Assembly: GCA_033439795.1 (NCBI GenBank)
Contig: JAUTDP010000007.1
Location: 2,914,001-2,978,000, forward strand
From: Sordaria brevicollis
Taxonomy: Eukaryota > Ascomycota > Sordariomycetes > Sordariales > Sordariaceae
Length of the DNA: 64,000 nt
Direction: 5' to 3'
This document shows, in pieces, positions 1-12,456 of this stretch. Position 1 is the first letter of the stretch. Every line of letters begins with the position of its first letter. The notes below the pieces were generated by a model. The model was not told where the DNA came from. It saw only the letters and a list, made by a program, of their open reading frames with translations, and made no database searches. The position numbers and the translations under genes are program-made.

Positions 1-1940
1 TTTATATCTGACTGAGCTGACAATATTGCAGACAAGGAAGGGGCAACGACAGAGACCAAAATAGTTCAGGAAAGATTGATGAGTCCATGCCTTTATAAAG
101 ACATCAAGAGCAGATCCATTGTTGCTTTGCCCAGCCCCGTCACTCAAGATAACGGCGGAGAGAACGGAATGCTACCAGGTAGATCGTCTTCACCGGTACA
201 CTACCTTGAAGATCCAACCCACATGGCACACGGCAATGGGAGTGAGTATCTTTTCCGGTGACCCAAACCGGTGGCAGTCAAGCACTTACGACGTACCACA
301 AAGTGGCTATCCGATCTGCAAATCTGGCAGGGCATAAAGTACAATGATTGGAAGTGTGAGGCGCAGATCTAACTACCATGATCCGGACAGGACGGGTCAA
401 GCCCCGACACATAGAGGTAGTGAATATACGCACATCAACTTCAGTCAAGCAAAACTTCCTGTCAATACTCGGTAATGCCCAAACCTTCTGTATGATGCTC
501 GGTTGACATTGGGGTTCTGTTATTTTCCTTTTGCACGGCTTTGAAAACTGTGGCAGATGCTGACTCCGCGTTCCTGGAGGACGTGTGTGTTGCAAATTCC
601 GGGATAGAAAATGAATTCAAACCCGTTCATCATGCTGGAATCTGACCTTGCCAGAGGGGTTCATCGGCTGAAGCGCTCCTTGACAGCACTGAAAGTACCA
701 TGCTTCGCCCAGATCCTCGATACTCGGAGATTCTTCATGGAGGATGTTCAACGAATGCTGATGATGAAGGACTGCCGCGGAAGAGCATAGTTTCGGCTGT
801 TGGTGCTCCCAAACCGTTCACACTCTCCATTACCTACCCGTTTTGCCGTCCCACAGCTACCCCATACATCATAACGTGATCCTACGCTAGCTGGCTTGCG
901 TGCGTATTCTGTCGACGACTCAAGACTCAAAAATTGGTCCGGGATGACAGGGAATCTGCGGTACCGCGCTGATACGACTTGTCCTTGTGGCCTATGTTTC
1001 GTGCGCAGAGCCTGCATTGAACACAATGTGGACTGCCCCATAGGATACTGAGTTCGGGAAGTCGACCCGAACCTTTCAAGCTTCACTTGGAATGACTCTT
1101 TGGTTGATCATAGACATGGGCAGCCTGCGGGAACCAAGGGCAGAAGAATGCGGGTCGCACAGCACCAACCGCACGAAGCTGGGGGTTCTCCATGTTGATG
1201 TGCCATCAACTTCTCGAAGTTTTTCGTGTTGAACCCTGTCCAACAACACCTCGTTTACGTCCGTCGAACTCTACCGTGAGACGGAGGAAAAATCCAGTGA
1301 AGAATTTCAAGTCCTGGTAGTGTTTGCTCTGGATCGCAAAGAGTAGTGATCCTTGGGTGGTACTTCGGAGATGACAAAGAGAGGCAGGATGCCTAGTTCT
1401 ACCCAAAACTTTCATGATGGTGAAGCAAAGGCTGTCGTTGTATTAAATCCGTTTCATGGTCCTTTTTTGTGTGAAAGGGTCCTCTCGAAATAGGACAGAG
1501 CAGTGTAGACGGGAGAGGGCGAGTCTCAATGCAGGTCGGGATGTGAAACGGGTGTCTTTTTTGGTGTTCATGGTTGAGAATTGAGCAGCTTCGTAGGGGT
1601 GGGAGTTGCATCGGAGGGGTTAAGTTGGACTGTATATTTTCGATGTATTTTAACATGGAAGTGGAAGAGATGATGTCGTTCAAAAGAAACGAGCAGCGCC
1701 AAGTGAACGACGTGAATGGTGACAGATGCAAGTTACATAAGCCACAACCGACAGTAGCACCAGCCACAGACGCGGCCCATTTTCCCCACTTGTCAGCCAC
1801 ACCCACAGAACATTTTCCACTTTTCGGGCGGGTACTTCAAAAATCAGTCGCGAACTTTTATTCTCCCAAGAGCCCAGCCGACGATTTCGAGCATCCGACA
1901 ACCACCCTTTTCGGAATCACCTCTCCAACCAACCATCAAA
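1..1940. other. Intergenic region upstream of eL36
   Basis: I see no supported gene here. Short open frames exist on both strands, but none shows a recognisable domain, and none joins to others through convincing fungal splice sites. The last 150 bases before 1941 are rich in C and T and end in an A-rich context directly before the eL36 start codon, which suits a strong fungal 5' UTR. An unannotated non-coding RNA or lineage-specific short protein cannot be excluded. Confidence 0.5.
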
Positions 1941-2771
1941 ATGGCTGCTGAATCCAAGACCGGCCTCGCCGTTGGCCTCAAGAAGGGTCACGTACGTCTC
2001 ACCTCGTGGAGGATCTCTGCATTGCCTTCCTGAAAACAAAAGGGAAATCAGGGCTATCGCAGACGATGGACACTGCATTTACCCTCTTGTTTTCAACAAC
2101 TCCAACACCACACATACCACCGAACGATTTTGTTAGAGTGAAAAACGATGAACTGTGATCGCTGACCGGGATTTTACTATTTGCCCCAAATACAGAAGAC
2201 CACTGCTCGTGTCTCCAAGCCCCGTGTTTCCCGCACCAAGGGTCACCTGAGCAAGCGCACCGCTTTCGTTCGCTCCATCGTCCAGGAGGTCGCTGGGTAC
2301 GTTATACCGATTTTCCGCAATTTTTCAACAATTCGAAACATTTGCGCCAGCCAGCAGTCATTTCGACAAACCCGATCAGGCACGCATACGCACACTCAAC
2401 AGTTCGACCGATGGAAAGACGTTGGCTCTTGGGTGGTGGTACACGAACGTGTGCTCGTTTCTGCAAGAGATCGCAATTTCCGTTGGGAGTACTGGATGGG
2501 TTGAAGTGCTTGATCGGGTTTCGGATGGGAATTGCTGGGGGCGCATATGTTGCGTTGCATACGTCCGTTTGAGCGAAACTGTTGCTAACATGTCTTTGTC
2601 TACTACAGCCTTGCTCCCTACGAGCGCCGCGTCATTGAGTTGCTCCGCAACTCCAAGGACAAGCGTGCCCGCAAGCTCGCCAAGAAGAGGCTCGGTACCT
2701 TCGGCCGTGCTAAGGCGAAGGTTGAGGACCTCCAGCGCGTCATCGCTGAGGCTCGCCGTGCTGGCCACTAA
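1941..2771 (+). CDS. RPL36: 60S ribosomal protein eL36, 3 exons
   Basis: Structural protein of the large cytosolic ribosomal subunit. Exons are 1941-1991, 2196-2296 and 2609-2771, giving 104 residues, the usual eL36 size. The start ATG sits in the favourable context ATCAAAATGGC. The N-terminal [12 protein letters not shown], the central [18 protein letters not shown] and the basic C-terminal [19 protein letters not shown] are hallmarks of eL36. Donors are GTACGT in both introns, branch sites CTGAC and CTAAC, acceptors ACAG. The second junction splits a Gly codon and restores GLAPYERR. The introns (204 and 312 bases) together exceed the 315-base coding sequence, which is common for early introns of highly expressed fungal ribosomal protein genes. 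It is convergent with the UBX gene. Identity is clear; intron ends are inferred by eye. Confidence 0.96.
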
Positions 2772-3248
2772 ATCGGTTAATTCCGATGGGCGGACTGCTT
2801 GGAGAGTGTGATTAAAAATACCAAAAAGGATTCTGCCATCTTGTCGTTCCCCTGGCATTGTTTGATGTGACGTACGTGCGTGGCTCGTTCAGTTATGGCT
2901 CGTCATCTAAGCGCGTTTTCCTCTGCGGCTGGTTTGGACGTAGCTGGCTGGTGGGAATAGATATGGAATGACACGATATTGAATGACAAAATGCCGAGTT
3001 ACGAACAGGACATTGTCTCTCCCGGTTGTGATGTCACATGTAATAATTTGAACTCTGCTTTTGCTTCTGAGTGCGCTACAGTTACTATTTCATGTCTATT
3101 ACGCTTTGCTACTTGTCATTGATAGACTTTGGGTAAGCACTGGCGTATTATGTGTCTCCTATCCACTTGTACAACTAACTACCGTCCAAAGAACGTCCGG
3201 CCCCGCAAATGACTGCTACAAGAAGCATGTACGGCCGTTGGAAGCTTC
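2772..3248. other. Convergent 3' intergenic region eL36 / UBX gene
   Basis: About 480 bases between two convergent stop codons. It should hold both 3' UTRs. I see no gene or repeat in it. Confidence 0.5.
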
Positions 3249-4912
3249 TCATTTCCTACCAGGCAGCTTGAACAACTTCCCCAGCTTCTTCTTGACAGCA
3301 TCAGAATCCAGACCATGATCGCCCTTCCGCTTTACCTCTTGGCCGCCCGATGACGATGGTCCGGCCTTCTCCTCCTTCTCCTCTTCGACTTCCTCCCGTG
3401 ATACATCCGGTACCACCACTTCTTGCGCTCGGCTAGCCACACTACTTTTCAGGAACGGCGACTTGCGTGCCTCCTCTGACGCTGCGTCTTCCCAGAGAAG
3501 ATTCAACAGCGCCCTTCCACGGAGCTTATAGTCCGCCACCAGCTTCTTGTTGCCATCTTGAACAGCAACGGTCGGGTGTGTGCCCGGGAGAATAAGACGG
3601 AAAGGTTGATCTGGATGCGCCATAACTCCCTTGACGGCCTGATGCAGGAAAGCGCCGGTGTGCTCTGGAGTGACAGTCCACTGCGCCGACGTCTGGTCCG
3701 GAAAACGGATCTTGATATCGACCTGCGTGATCTTGGCGAGCCGGGCGGCTTCTTGGGCCGCATCAGCTGCCAGTTCGGCATCGGACTTGAGCCGTTGATT
3801 CTGAGCCCGTTGCAGAAGCTGCTGTTGTCGTAGCTGAGCATGGGCGATCGTTGGCTCGTACACCGATTCATCTACCTCAATCCGGGCGGCAAGCGGAGTG
3901 GTAGAAGACGGAGCGTTGAAGACGCCCGTAGGTGCGAGGGGGTCACTAGGCTCGCTGGGCTCGCTGGGAGTGGCCTTGGTCTCTGTAGGAGGAACAGGAG
4001 GAGCAGTGACTACCTCATCAACGATGTCCATCGGATCGGTCTTCGCGATTGGCTCCGGATGGAGGGCGACCGGGGCCGCGGCGTTGGCTACCTCTCCTGA
4101 GCCAGCCTGAAGTTCAGGCTCTGCCAGCGTGCTCTCCTTGACCGGCTTTGGGCCGGCCGCTAGAGTCAGATCTTCTATAGGTTCCTCTATCGCCGGTGCC
4201 GACCCGGTTGCTGGTGCTGAAGGTCCGCCGTTCTGTGGCTTTGGCTGATCGGTTTCCACATCCTTGAGATATTGACCGATATCCTGCATCGCCTCGTACA
4301 AAGTCTTGTCTGTGTCGCGGAAGGAAACACGCAAAACCACGCTGCCTGAGTTGATACCACATTGTGACAGCGTCTTCTGTAAATCCTCCATCGAAGTGTA
4401 TTCCCTGCCCATGATGTTCACCACTGGCGCCTCGAAGTACAGCTGGCCGCTGGTTCCCTGAGGGCCGATGCTGCTCTTAGGCGTGCCTCGGCCGGTCAGG
4501 TTCAACCCCTTCTCCGCAACCTCGAACTGCCGCATGACCTGCCACAACGTCATGTCGCTGGATAGCTTCTTCGTGTACCGCTGACCATTGACATCGAGGG
4601 CTATCGACACCACTGCTGCGCTCTTGGATTTTTGAACGAGTTCCAGCTTGGCGCCGGAAACAAGACCTGAAGTTCGAAAGGGGCCAGAAAGATCAATGAG
4701 CTTTTGCTTATGGCTGTAAGCTGGTGTTAGTTTAACAGGATCGGACAGCAGCTGGGAAATCTGAACCTTTCTCACTTAAGTTGATACTTCTCACTGTTCA
4801 AGTTGAACTTCTTGCAAGCTTCATCAAGAACATCGACCAGGTAGGTTCCGGGGGTAACCTTGACCTTGGTCCTCCTCAGGTCTGTAGAGACCACCTCAAC
4901 GTGTGCCGACAT
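3249..4912 (-). CDS. UBX-domain protein of the TUG/ASPSCR1 (yeast Ubx4) family, 2 exons
   Basis: Predicted Cdc48/p97 cofactor. Coding exons on the minus strand are 4776-4912 and 3249-4713, giving 533 residues. The N-terminal ~80 residues form a TUG-UBL1-like ubiquitin fold: start MSAHVEVVSTDLRR, then KVTPGTYLVDVLDEACKKFNL, continued across the intron by HKQKLIDLSGPFRTSGL. The middle is long, acidic and Pro/Ala-rich, probably disordered. A UBX domain lies near residues 378-453 (VDIKIRFPDQTSAQW ... FRLILPGTHPTVAV). It is followed by an acidic-basic tail ending in a lysine-rich segment. The intron has donor GTGAGA and acceptor TTACAG and joins the UBL halves in phase. Known relatives recruit Cdc48 to ER-associated degradation or vesicle traffic. 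That role is inferred from the family, not visible here. It lies head-to-head with the proteasome beta-3 gene. Confidence 0.88.
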
Positions 4913-5906
4913 GTTGCCGGCTGGACTATATTATTTGGTAAAAGATGGGAAACCCGTTGGACGAGGTCGTTCCTAGCGCTGGGCCGGCGCAAAGATAATG
5001 GAATGTCGAAGGTCGGTATGTTGCAGTGACGAACTGTTGAATCAGCTGGAAAAGGCTGAAATACTGCAGTGGGATATTGAAGTGAAACTCTTGAGCTGAG
5101 ACGAGTGTGAGTCTGTTGGAGGAGTTACGTAGTGGTTATCCGTGGTTGTTATCTTTGGCAGCTTTTATTCAGGCAGCCCCGCGTAACGTAATCGGCAATC
5201 ACCAGCTCGGCAAGTGAGGGGTTATAAGAAGATTCAAGTTGAAATAGACCGAAATGATGGAGAGCTTGCTTATATGTTGACCGGATGAATATGAATAGCA
5301 AACGGGTTCATGAGGTTATGAGTGACTGGAGTGTGGTGTCTTCAGGTCACCGTTGTTTCGTAGGTAGGGAGCTTTCTGAGAGCTTCCACGGCTGGCGGGC
5401 ATCTTGTAAGCTCAGGAGGGGCAATTACGCAGTGTGTTTGATGGCAACATCCACCCAGCAACGGGGAAGGGGGGAAACAGCGGGCAGCTCCTGCCATCTA
5501 GAACCGCCACAAACCAATCCCAGGGCAGCTTTGCATGCCCCGAGCAGTGGCACGCAGCTACGAAGGTACCTACAGAGAACTGCCCTACCAGGCACCCTTG
5601 TTAGTGGTTAGTGGGCACCTCCATCCTGTCCTCGCCCAGCCAGCCGCGCCAGCTGCGTGTTGCCTTGCCTCGTCAACTGGAGCTTCCCTTGCCCGTTCGA
5701 AGGTGAGCTTGACGACAGAAACAACAAGCTTCCAAACCACTTTCACCAAACATCACCGATACATCGCGAATACCCCACACGGCGAATACGAACAATCCAT
5801 CCAATTTGGACCATACTGCAGTGAACAATATTAGCTCCATCGCCGAACCTCGCTCCATATTCCGAGAAAGCCATCATCACCACTTGCATCACATCCCAGG
5901 CACAAG
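4913..5906. other. Divergent intergenic region, UBX gene / proteasome beta-3
   Basis: About 1 kb separating two divergent starts, so both promoters should lie here. The proteasome-proximal 150 bases are A/C-rich, consistent with a 5' UTR. I did not find a convincing yeast-type proteasome control element (GGTGGCAAA). No gene is supported. Confidence 0.5.
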
Positions 5907-6856
5907 ATGGTAAGCCAGCCCGATCATTACAGCATGCCTCTCAGATATCGCGTTTCCACGGAATACAAACCCAAGATCACAAACTAACAATAATGCTGTC
6001 TGATAGTCGTCCCCATTCTCGATAAGTACGATATCCCGATTTCCATCGATTCCCAAACATTGAACCCCTCCATCCGCCTCGAACCGCATAACCATACCTC
6101 ATCACCTTCCGTTGCTAACCACCGCTGTTCTTCCTCACCTCCCACAGACGGCGGCGCCTGCGTTGCCATGGTAGGCAAGGACTGCGTGGCCATTGCCTGC
6201 GACCTGCGCCTCGGTCTCCAGGCCCTGACAGTCTCGAACAACTTCCCCAAGATTTTCCAGTACGGCGACGTCTTCCTTGGACTTACCGGCCTGGCGACGG
6301 ACGTTTCGACCGTGTCGGATCTGTTCCGGTACAAGGTGAACATGTACCGACTTCGGGAGGAGCGTAACATTGCTCCGCGGACGTTCGCCAACCTCGTGTC
6401 CAGCAGCCTGTACGAGCGCCGCTTCGGCCCTTATTTCGTCAGCCCCGTCGTGGCTGGCTTGGATCCCAAGACGGGCGAGCCCTTCATCTGCGGCTTTGAC
6501 AGCATCGGGTGCATCGATTTCGCAAAGGACTTTATTGTGAGCGGGACGGCGACGGAGCAGTTGTTTGGCATGTGCGAGAGCTTGTGGGAGCCGAATCTGG
6601 TACGTTTATCATGGCGAATTCGCACCCTAGCGCAGACAGGAGGCGCTGTTTTGGCTGCTTCTGTTTCGTTGTCGTCATAAGGCGTGGTGCTAACGATGGT
6701 GGTATCCAACAGGGACCCGAGGACCTCTTCGAGACCATATCACAGGCTCTCCTGAACGCTGTCGACAGAGATGCCTTGTCAGGCTGGGGCGCCCACGTTT
6801 ACATTATCGAGAAGGACAAGGTTACCAAGAGGCTATTGAAGGGACGACAGGATTAA
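5907..6856 (+). CDS. PUP3: 20S proteasome subunit beta-3, 4 exons
   Basis: Non-catalytic beta-ring subunit of the 20S proteasome core. Exons 5907-5909, 6007-6025, 6148-6599 and 6713-6856 give 205 residues, the same length as yeast Pup3. Exon 1 is only the ATG, followed directly by GTAAGC. Exon 2 is 19 bases and encodes SSPFSI plus one base of Asn. The assembled start [20 protein letters not shown] matches the family pattern, which is why I prefer it to later ATGs. The body carries [19 protein letters not shown]-like [46 protein letters not shown] and the end [16 protein letters not shown]. There is no Thr1 nucleophile, as expected for an inactive beta-3. Each intron has a CTAAC branch site. 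It is convergent with the SERCA gene. Confidence 0.95.
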
Positions 6857-7158
6857 GCGGGGCGTTTGGGCATAATGATGATGATGAATATGGGCCAAGA
6901 GTTATTAAGTCGCATATGCGCTAATGGATCATCGGTACCCTTGGGCTCTATAGAACAAATACACTTGCAACATGAACCACTGGCGAGCGGACAGGACAGA
7001 TGTGCCTGCCAAGGCTAGTTCCAAACGAATGAATTCCATAAATGAGTGACCATTTATGTGATTCAATGGGTATATGATCTATTGTATAGACACAAGAAGC
7101 TATCTATCTACGTCTAGATCTAAAGCTAGGCGATCCGGCCAAGTCTAACATCCTGAAC
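6857..7158. other. Convergent 3' region, beta-3 / SERCA
   Basis: 302 bases between convergent stops, AT-richer than the coding DNA and presumably holding both 3' UTRs. Nothing else is visible. Confidence 0.5.
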
Positions 7159-10100
7159 CTAGAGATCCTTCTTCAAATCCAAAGGCGCAGAGCTGGGGGT
7201 ACTCTGGACGAAGAACTTGCGCTCCACGGCCTTAAGCAGCTCGTCAAGAAGCCTAAATAAAAGATTAGCGTACTGTAGCACAGAAACAGTTCGAACGCGG
7301 GGGGTTCAACTTACACGACAGGCGCACTGATGACGACGACAGCCCTCCATTCAGCCAAGTTCAGGGGCAGGATTGAAAAGAGGGTCTGAAGGACGGGGAT
7401 GTACAGAAGAGCAAAGTGCAGAGCCATGGACAAAGCGATAGCGTAGACGAGCATCATGTTCTTCCACACGGGGAGCGTCAAGAGAGACTCGCTGGAGGAG
7501 AGTGCGTTCATGGCGTTGAACATCTCAATGACAACCAGGATGGAAAGCGATACAGTAGAGCCGGACTTGGCCATGTCGTTGGAGAACATGGCGCAACCAA
7601 TTTCGGGGAACTCGGTAGAGCAACGGTGGAAGTGAGACAGCTGGTAGAAGCTGATCTGAGGACCCTCCGAGTAGAACATGAACCACCAAGCATAACCAGC
7701 GACCGTGGCGAGACCGACGTAGGTACCAATGACGAGGTAGCGGAAGAAGAGCCACCCACCGATGAGCTTCTCGTCACGCTTTCTGGGGTTGCGGCGCATG
7801 ATATCGTGGTCAGGAGGGTTGAACGACAAGGCGGTAGCGGGAAGACCGTCGGTGACCAAGTTCACCCACAGAAGCTGAACCGGAATCAAAGCCTCAGGCA
7901 TGCCGAGAGCGGCCGTCAAGAAGATAGAGACAACCTCGCCAATGTTAGAAGAGATGAGGTAGCGGATGAACTGTTGAGTGTTGTTGTAGATGGCGCGACC
8001 TTCCTCAATAGCAACCTCGATAGTGGCAAAGTTATCATCGGCAAGCACCATATCGGCAGCGAGCTTCGACACATCGGTACCGGAACCCATAGCGACACCA
8101 ATATCAGCCTTCTTCAGAGCAGGAGCATCGTTGACGCCGTCACCAGTCATAGCAACAACCTCGCCGAGAGATTGGAGAAGATCAACCAGCTTGGACTTGT
8201 GAGTAGGCTCCACGCGAGAGAACAGAGAAGCGGTCTTGGCGGCCTCAAGTTGCTCACTATGGCTGAGGTTATCGAATTCGCGACCAGTGAAGCTCTTGCC
8301 AGTCAGATCCTCGTTAGCTCCGAAGACACCGATCTGACGGCAGATGCTCTCAGCGGTGTTGCGGTTATCACCAGTGATCACGACGACGCGAATGCCAGCA
8401 TCCTTGCACTTCTTGATGGAAGCGGCAACCTCGGGGCGAGGAGGGTCAAGCATGCCAACAAGACCGATGAGAGTAAGGTTCTGCTCGAGAGAGGCATATT
8501 CGGCGGTGGACTTGGCGGTGTGAAGGAGAGGGTTACCGGCGACGTTGTCCAAGCTGGCCAAAGCGATAACACGCAGACCGCGGTTGCCATACTCGACAAC
8601 CTCCTTCATGAGGAGATCGGTCATATTCCGATCAAGAGGTACCTTCTTTCCACTGGAACCGAGAAGGGTGTGAGTGCAGCGTTCGATAAGAGATTCGGGG
8701 GCTCCCTTAACGAGAAGCTTCTGCTGACCATCGCCCTCAACCAAGACAGACATGCTCTTGCGGTCACGAGAAAACTCGTATGTGGCGAGGCGATGATACT
8801 TCTTTTCATACCAGGAGCTAGCGTAGTGAACGCGATCCTTAGGGGGGCAGTCGGCAGGGGCGCAAGGGCCAATCTTTTCAGCCAAAACACGGAGAGCGCC
8901 TTCGGTAGCTTCACCCACGTTCGAGAAAGTACCGGTGGAAGGATGGTAGTCGAGACGGGCATCGTTGCACAGAGCAGCGACTTCGGTCAACTGAAGGACG
9001 GTAGCGGACTTCTGAGCAAGATCCGTGACCTCCTTGCCTTGTGCCTTGATAGCGCCCTTGGGCTCAAAGGTAGTTCCCTCGACATCCAGTTCCTCAAGAT
9101 CAGTGCCATCTTGGTTGAAGTAGACGATTTTGTTGACGCTCATTTGGTTGGTGGTCAAAGTCCCGGTCTTGTCAGAGCAGATGACGCTGCAGCTACCCAA
9201 GGTCTCGACGGACGGAAGACTTCTCACTACGGCGTTCTTAGCAGCCATCTTGCGAGTTCCAAGGGCAAGGCAGGTAGTGATGACAACCGCAAGACCCTCA
9301 GGGATGGCCGCAACACCAAGGGAAACGGCAATCTTGAGGTAGTAAATGGCACCCTTGGTCCAGTTTCCATGGCTAGGGTCGGCAAAGTTGGGGATGTTGA
9401 TGAGCCAGACGAGAACGCAGATGACAGTAATGACCTTGGCAAGCTGGTCTCCGAAGTCATTGAGCTTCTGCTTCAAGGGGGTGGGCTCGGAGATCTGTGC
9501 AGTGATGCTCTCGTGGATGTCGCCGATCGCGGTGTTGGAACCAGTCAAGACAACGACGGCTTTGGCGTGGCCGGTAACGACAGTGGTGCCCGAGAACAGC
9601 ATGTTGACCTGATCCTGCAAGACAGCCTTGTCGTCGCTGACAACGGCATGGAAGTCCTTTCCGACGCTTTCACTTTCTCCGGTCAAGATAGCCTGGTCCA
9701 CGGCAAAGCTGTTGCTCTCAATCGAGATCAATCTGCAGTCAGCGGGGATGCGAGCACCAACAGCGATGTCAACAACATCGCCTGGCACAAGCTCCTCAGC
9801 CTTGATACGAGTAATCTGTCCATTGCGCACCACGTTGGCCTCGTTGGCCGAGTATTCTTGCAAAGCAGCAATCGCCTTCTCCGCGCTGCTTTCCTGGGAA
9901 ACTCCAACGACGGCATTGAGAATAAGGATTGTCAAGATAACGGCGGGGTCGACGAAGGCGCTCCAGCCGCCCTCCTCTTCGAAAAGCGCGAGTACGAACG
10001 AGATGGCGGCAGAGCCCAGAAGGATCAGAACCAACTGATCTTTGAATTGTTCTAGGATAAGCTCCCAGATAGGTGTCGGAGGCTCCTCGGGGATGGCTGA

Positions 10101-10304
10101 GGCGGGCAGAACCGTTAGCAAAGGTACTCTAGAAAACAACTAAGAGCTGTATCAGACCATAAGGTTATTGTAGAGAAAGCGCATACCATTCTTCCCGTGC
10201 TTGGCCCTAGACTGAGCGACTTGCTCGTCATTAAGACCGGTGGCAGGGTCGACGCCAAAGGTGTTGAGGACCTCATCGACGGACTTTGCGAACGCGGCCT
10301 CCAT
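7159..10304 (-). CDS. SERCA-type Ca2+-transporting P2A ATPase, 3 exons
   Basis: Pumps cytosolic Ca2+ into the ER or related stores using ATP. Minus-strand exons 10187-10304, 7315-10096 and 7159-7252 give 997 residues, typical for SERCA. Features in order: start [13 protein letters not shown] with an N-terminal cation-ATPase segment; [20 protein letters not shown] before TM1; actuator LTGES; TM4 ion-binding [20 protein letters not shown]; phosphorylation loop [14 protein letters not shown] with the aspartate at residue 348; nucleotide-binding [11 protein letters not shown]; hinge [21 protein letters not shown]; and TM6 [18 protein letters not shown]. The first intron restores KHGKNAIPEEPP in phase, with a CTAAC branch site and CTCAG acceptor. 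The last restores [17 protein letters not shown]. The C terminus ends in LDLKKDL. I saw no internal frameshift. The family is certain; the closest named relative would be Neurospora nca-1-type pumps (inference). Confidence 0.96.
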
Positions 10305-11389
10305 GTTCACAATGTTGTGTGTTCGAAGTTGCAAAAAGGCGAAGGCTCCAAAGAGCTTCAACAAAAGATTGGAAAACGCCCCAGCAGTCTCAAAGCTAAA
10401 GTCCACAATCTTCAAGAACGAGGCCTTGAAAAAAGAATGGTAAGAAGACACGCTTAAAGCAGTATCATGAAGTCAGAGCAAGAGAAAAAGATTGAAGCTA
10501 GCCCTCGTCCAAGAGGTTGCCTTTGGAGAAAAAAAGGTCAATGGTCTGTAATTATTCAGCCTCTGATATGTAGTACTACCTCAGGCCGGGGTACATGTTT
10601 GTGCTGCGACGTGTCCAGTTCTACCAAAGTCGCCTCTCTTCGGCGCACATTTCTGACTCGAGTATGGTTCACAACTGGAACGCGGCGCTGAGCAGATGCT
10701 GTACAACGGCGCAGGGGCAGCTGGGGGTCACTTCCCTCCACTGCACGGCACCAGTGACGGAATGGGAGCCACTGGCAGGGCAGGCCCGATCCTCCCCCAG
10801 CACAACCTAATGGAACCAGCACCTTCCTCCTCCGGGCCCCTGGACAGAGTCGCCAAGTGATGCGGAAGTGTCACGGCGCCCCCACATTCTCTCCCCCTCG
10901 CTCCCAGCCCAGCCCCGGCAAGTGGCACCGCCCTGCATCTCGATGCCGTCACTGGATTTCGAGAATCGTTTTACTTCAAATTGCAGGGACGAGATGAGAG
11001 ATTCGACCGGTAATCGCTAAAGAATGACCGATGTCGAAAATTATCAGCGGTGGGCAGTGCTAACAGTGTCCATGCGAGCCGAAGTTTGTGAGGCGTTGAA
11101 GACAAAGAGTTACGGCTCTCTGTTCACCATGTGCTGTTTTCGTTATCAGGTCGTTTGGAGTTTGGAGATGCAGCTGAAAGCAGGGCGCCCATGGCAAACG
11201 CATGGGGTCGAGGAGAGCGAAACGTTCGGTGTGGGTAGGTTTTAGAACTTTCTAGCTCACACTCTTGTTTTCAGCCTCCGTTCCTTCCAGATCTGGAAAG
11301 ATGTTTTGCTTCTTGCCAAGTTAAAAGAGAACCGTGTGTTCCGTCCGCATGAGCAGCTTCCTAATAGGAAACAGTGCGATATGTACCTA
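10305..11389. other. SERCA upstream region to the pogo-like element
   Basis: Should contain the SERCA promoter and 5' UTR. The frame stays open upstream of the chosen Met at 10304, but I see no in-frame ATG with family similarity. No second gene is supported. The right end borders the transposon at a TA dinucleotide (11388-11389). Confidence 0.5.
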
Positions 11390-11472
11390 CTCGTCAGGAT
11401 TAGAAGCATCTCCCTCCCCCACCCGAAGGGTGGGGTCAGGGACTTTGATTCGAAAACGCACTTTGATTCCTA
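11390..11472. repeat. Left terminal inverted repeat of pogo-like element, with hairpin
   Basis: Begins CTCGTCAGG. An 8-bp perfect hairpin lies at 11417-11435 (CCCCACCC, loop GAA, GGGTGGGG), followed by a segment ending GACTTTGATTCGAAAACGCA. This pairs in inverted orientation with 14234-14313. Unlike the interior, it keeps high GC in the hairpin. Confidence 0.8.
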
Positions 11473-12456
11473 AATTTTTTCTATACATAGCTCCCCCGCA
11501 AAATTTACTAGTAAACCCATATCACTCGGTTTTTTTACATATATACAACTTGGCGCACACAATTAACGCACAGCGCTTGGCGAAGTGTTAAGAATTACAC
11601 TATAAATTATACGACTTTATAATTATTACCTTTTTAAATAATAAGCCCCTATTCGAACCCTTATTCCTACTACCTTTTACTATCCCTATTTATATTATTA
11701 TATAGTATCCTTCCTTTATTATAAACCCTTATTATAACTGATTTATGTAATACTCTCCCTATTCTATAATATAGAGGAGGTATAAATACGATCTATATCC
11801 GACGTCGTTTTAATAGAACTTTCTATAAAGGAGCGAATTAAAATAGCCGTAAAGATTTTATAAATAAAGTAATATAAGAATTTCAAAAAAGTATACCGGG
11901 TATAATAAATTTTATATATTATAATTTATAGCCGATTTAATAGCGTAATTCCTAAAGTAAAGAATAATAATAATACCAAGAAATTAATAAATATTAAAAA
12001 ATTTACTTTAAAGGTATAATTTAATATTAACGTTTTTATTAGTATAAGCTTTTTAACTTCCCTATTAAATAGATCGTTAATTAATAATTAGAATAGGAGT
12101 TAAAATTAATATTAAGGAGGTTTGCCGAGTAGTAAAATAGATTATTAGAAATAATAATTGTAAAATTACTATTTTAAAAATATAAGCGTAAAGATATATA
12201 ACCCGTTTTAAAGAAATAAAATTTATTAAAATTAATTCGCTTATTTAAGTTAAAAAAATTATTCAAAATCGTAATATTATTATTAATATATTTAAACGGT
12301 ATTAAAAGGTCGTTAAAAACGAATAAATTTAATTGGAGAATTAATAAAATAGTAATGAATTTAATTACCGCGTCGGTATAGTATCTAAATCCTATATAAT
12401 TTAAACGTATTAAAAGATTATTAAAATATAAAATTCTAACCTAAACGTACGTAAAT

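Noticed and set aside
7416..10055. An 879-codon open frame on the plus strand opposite the Ca2+ pump
   Set aside because: It lies wholly antisense to the SERCA coding exon, its translation is low-complexity and shows no domain. Such antisense frames follow from codon bias of the real gene.
10305..10451. N-terminal extension of the Ca2+ pump upstream of 10304
   Set aside because: The frame is open but I find no ATG there and the sequence does not resemble the start of SERCA pumps, which begin near MEAAF/MENAF.
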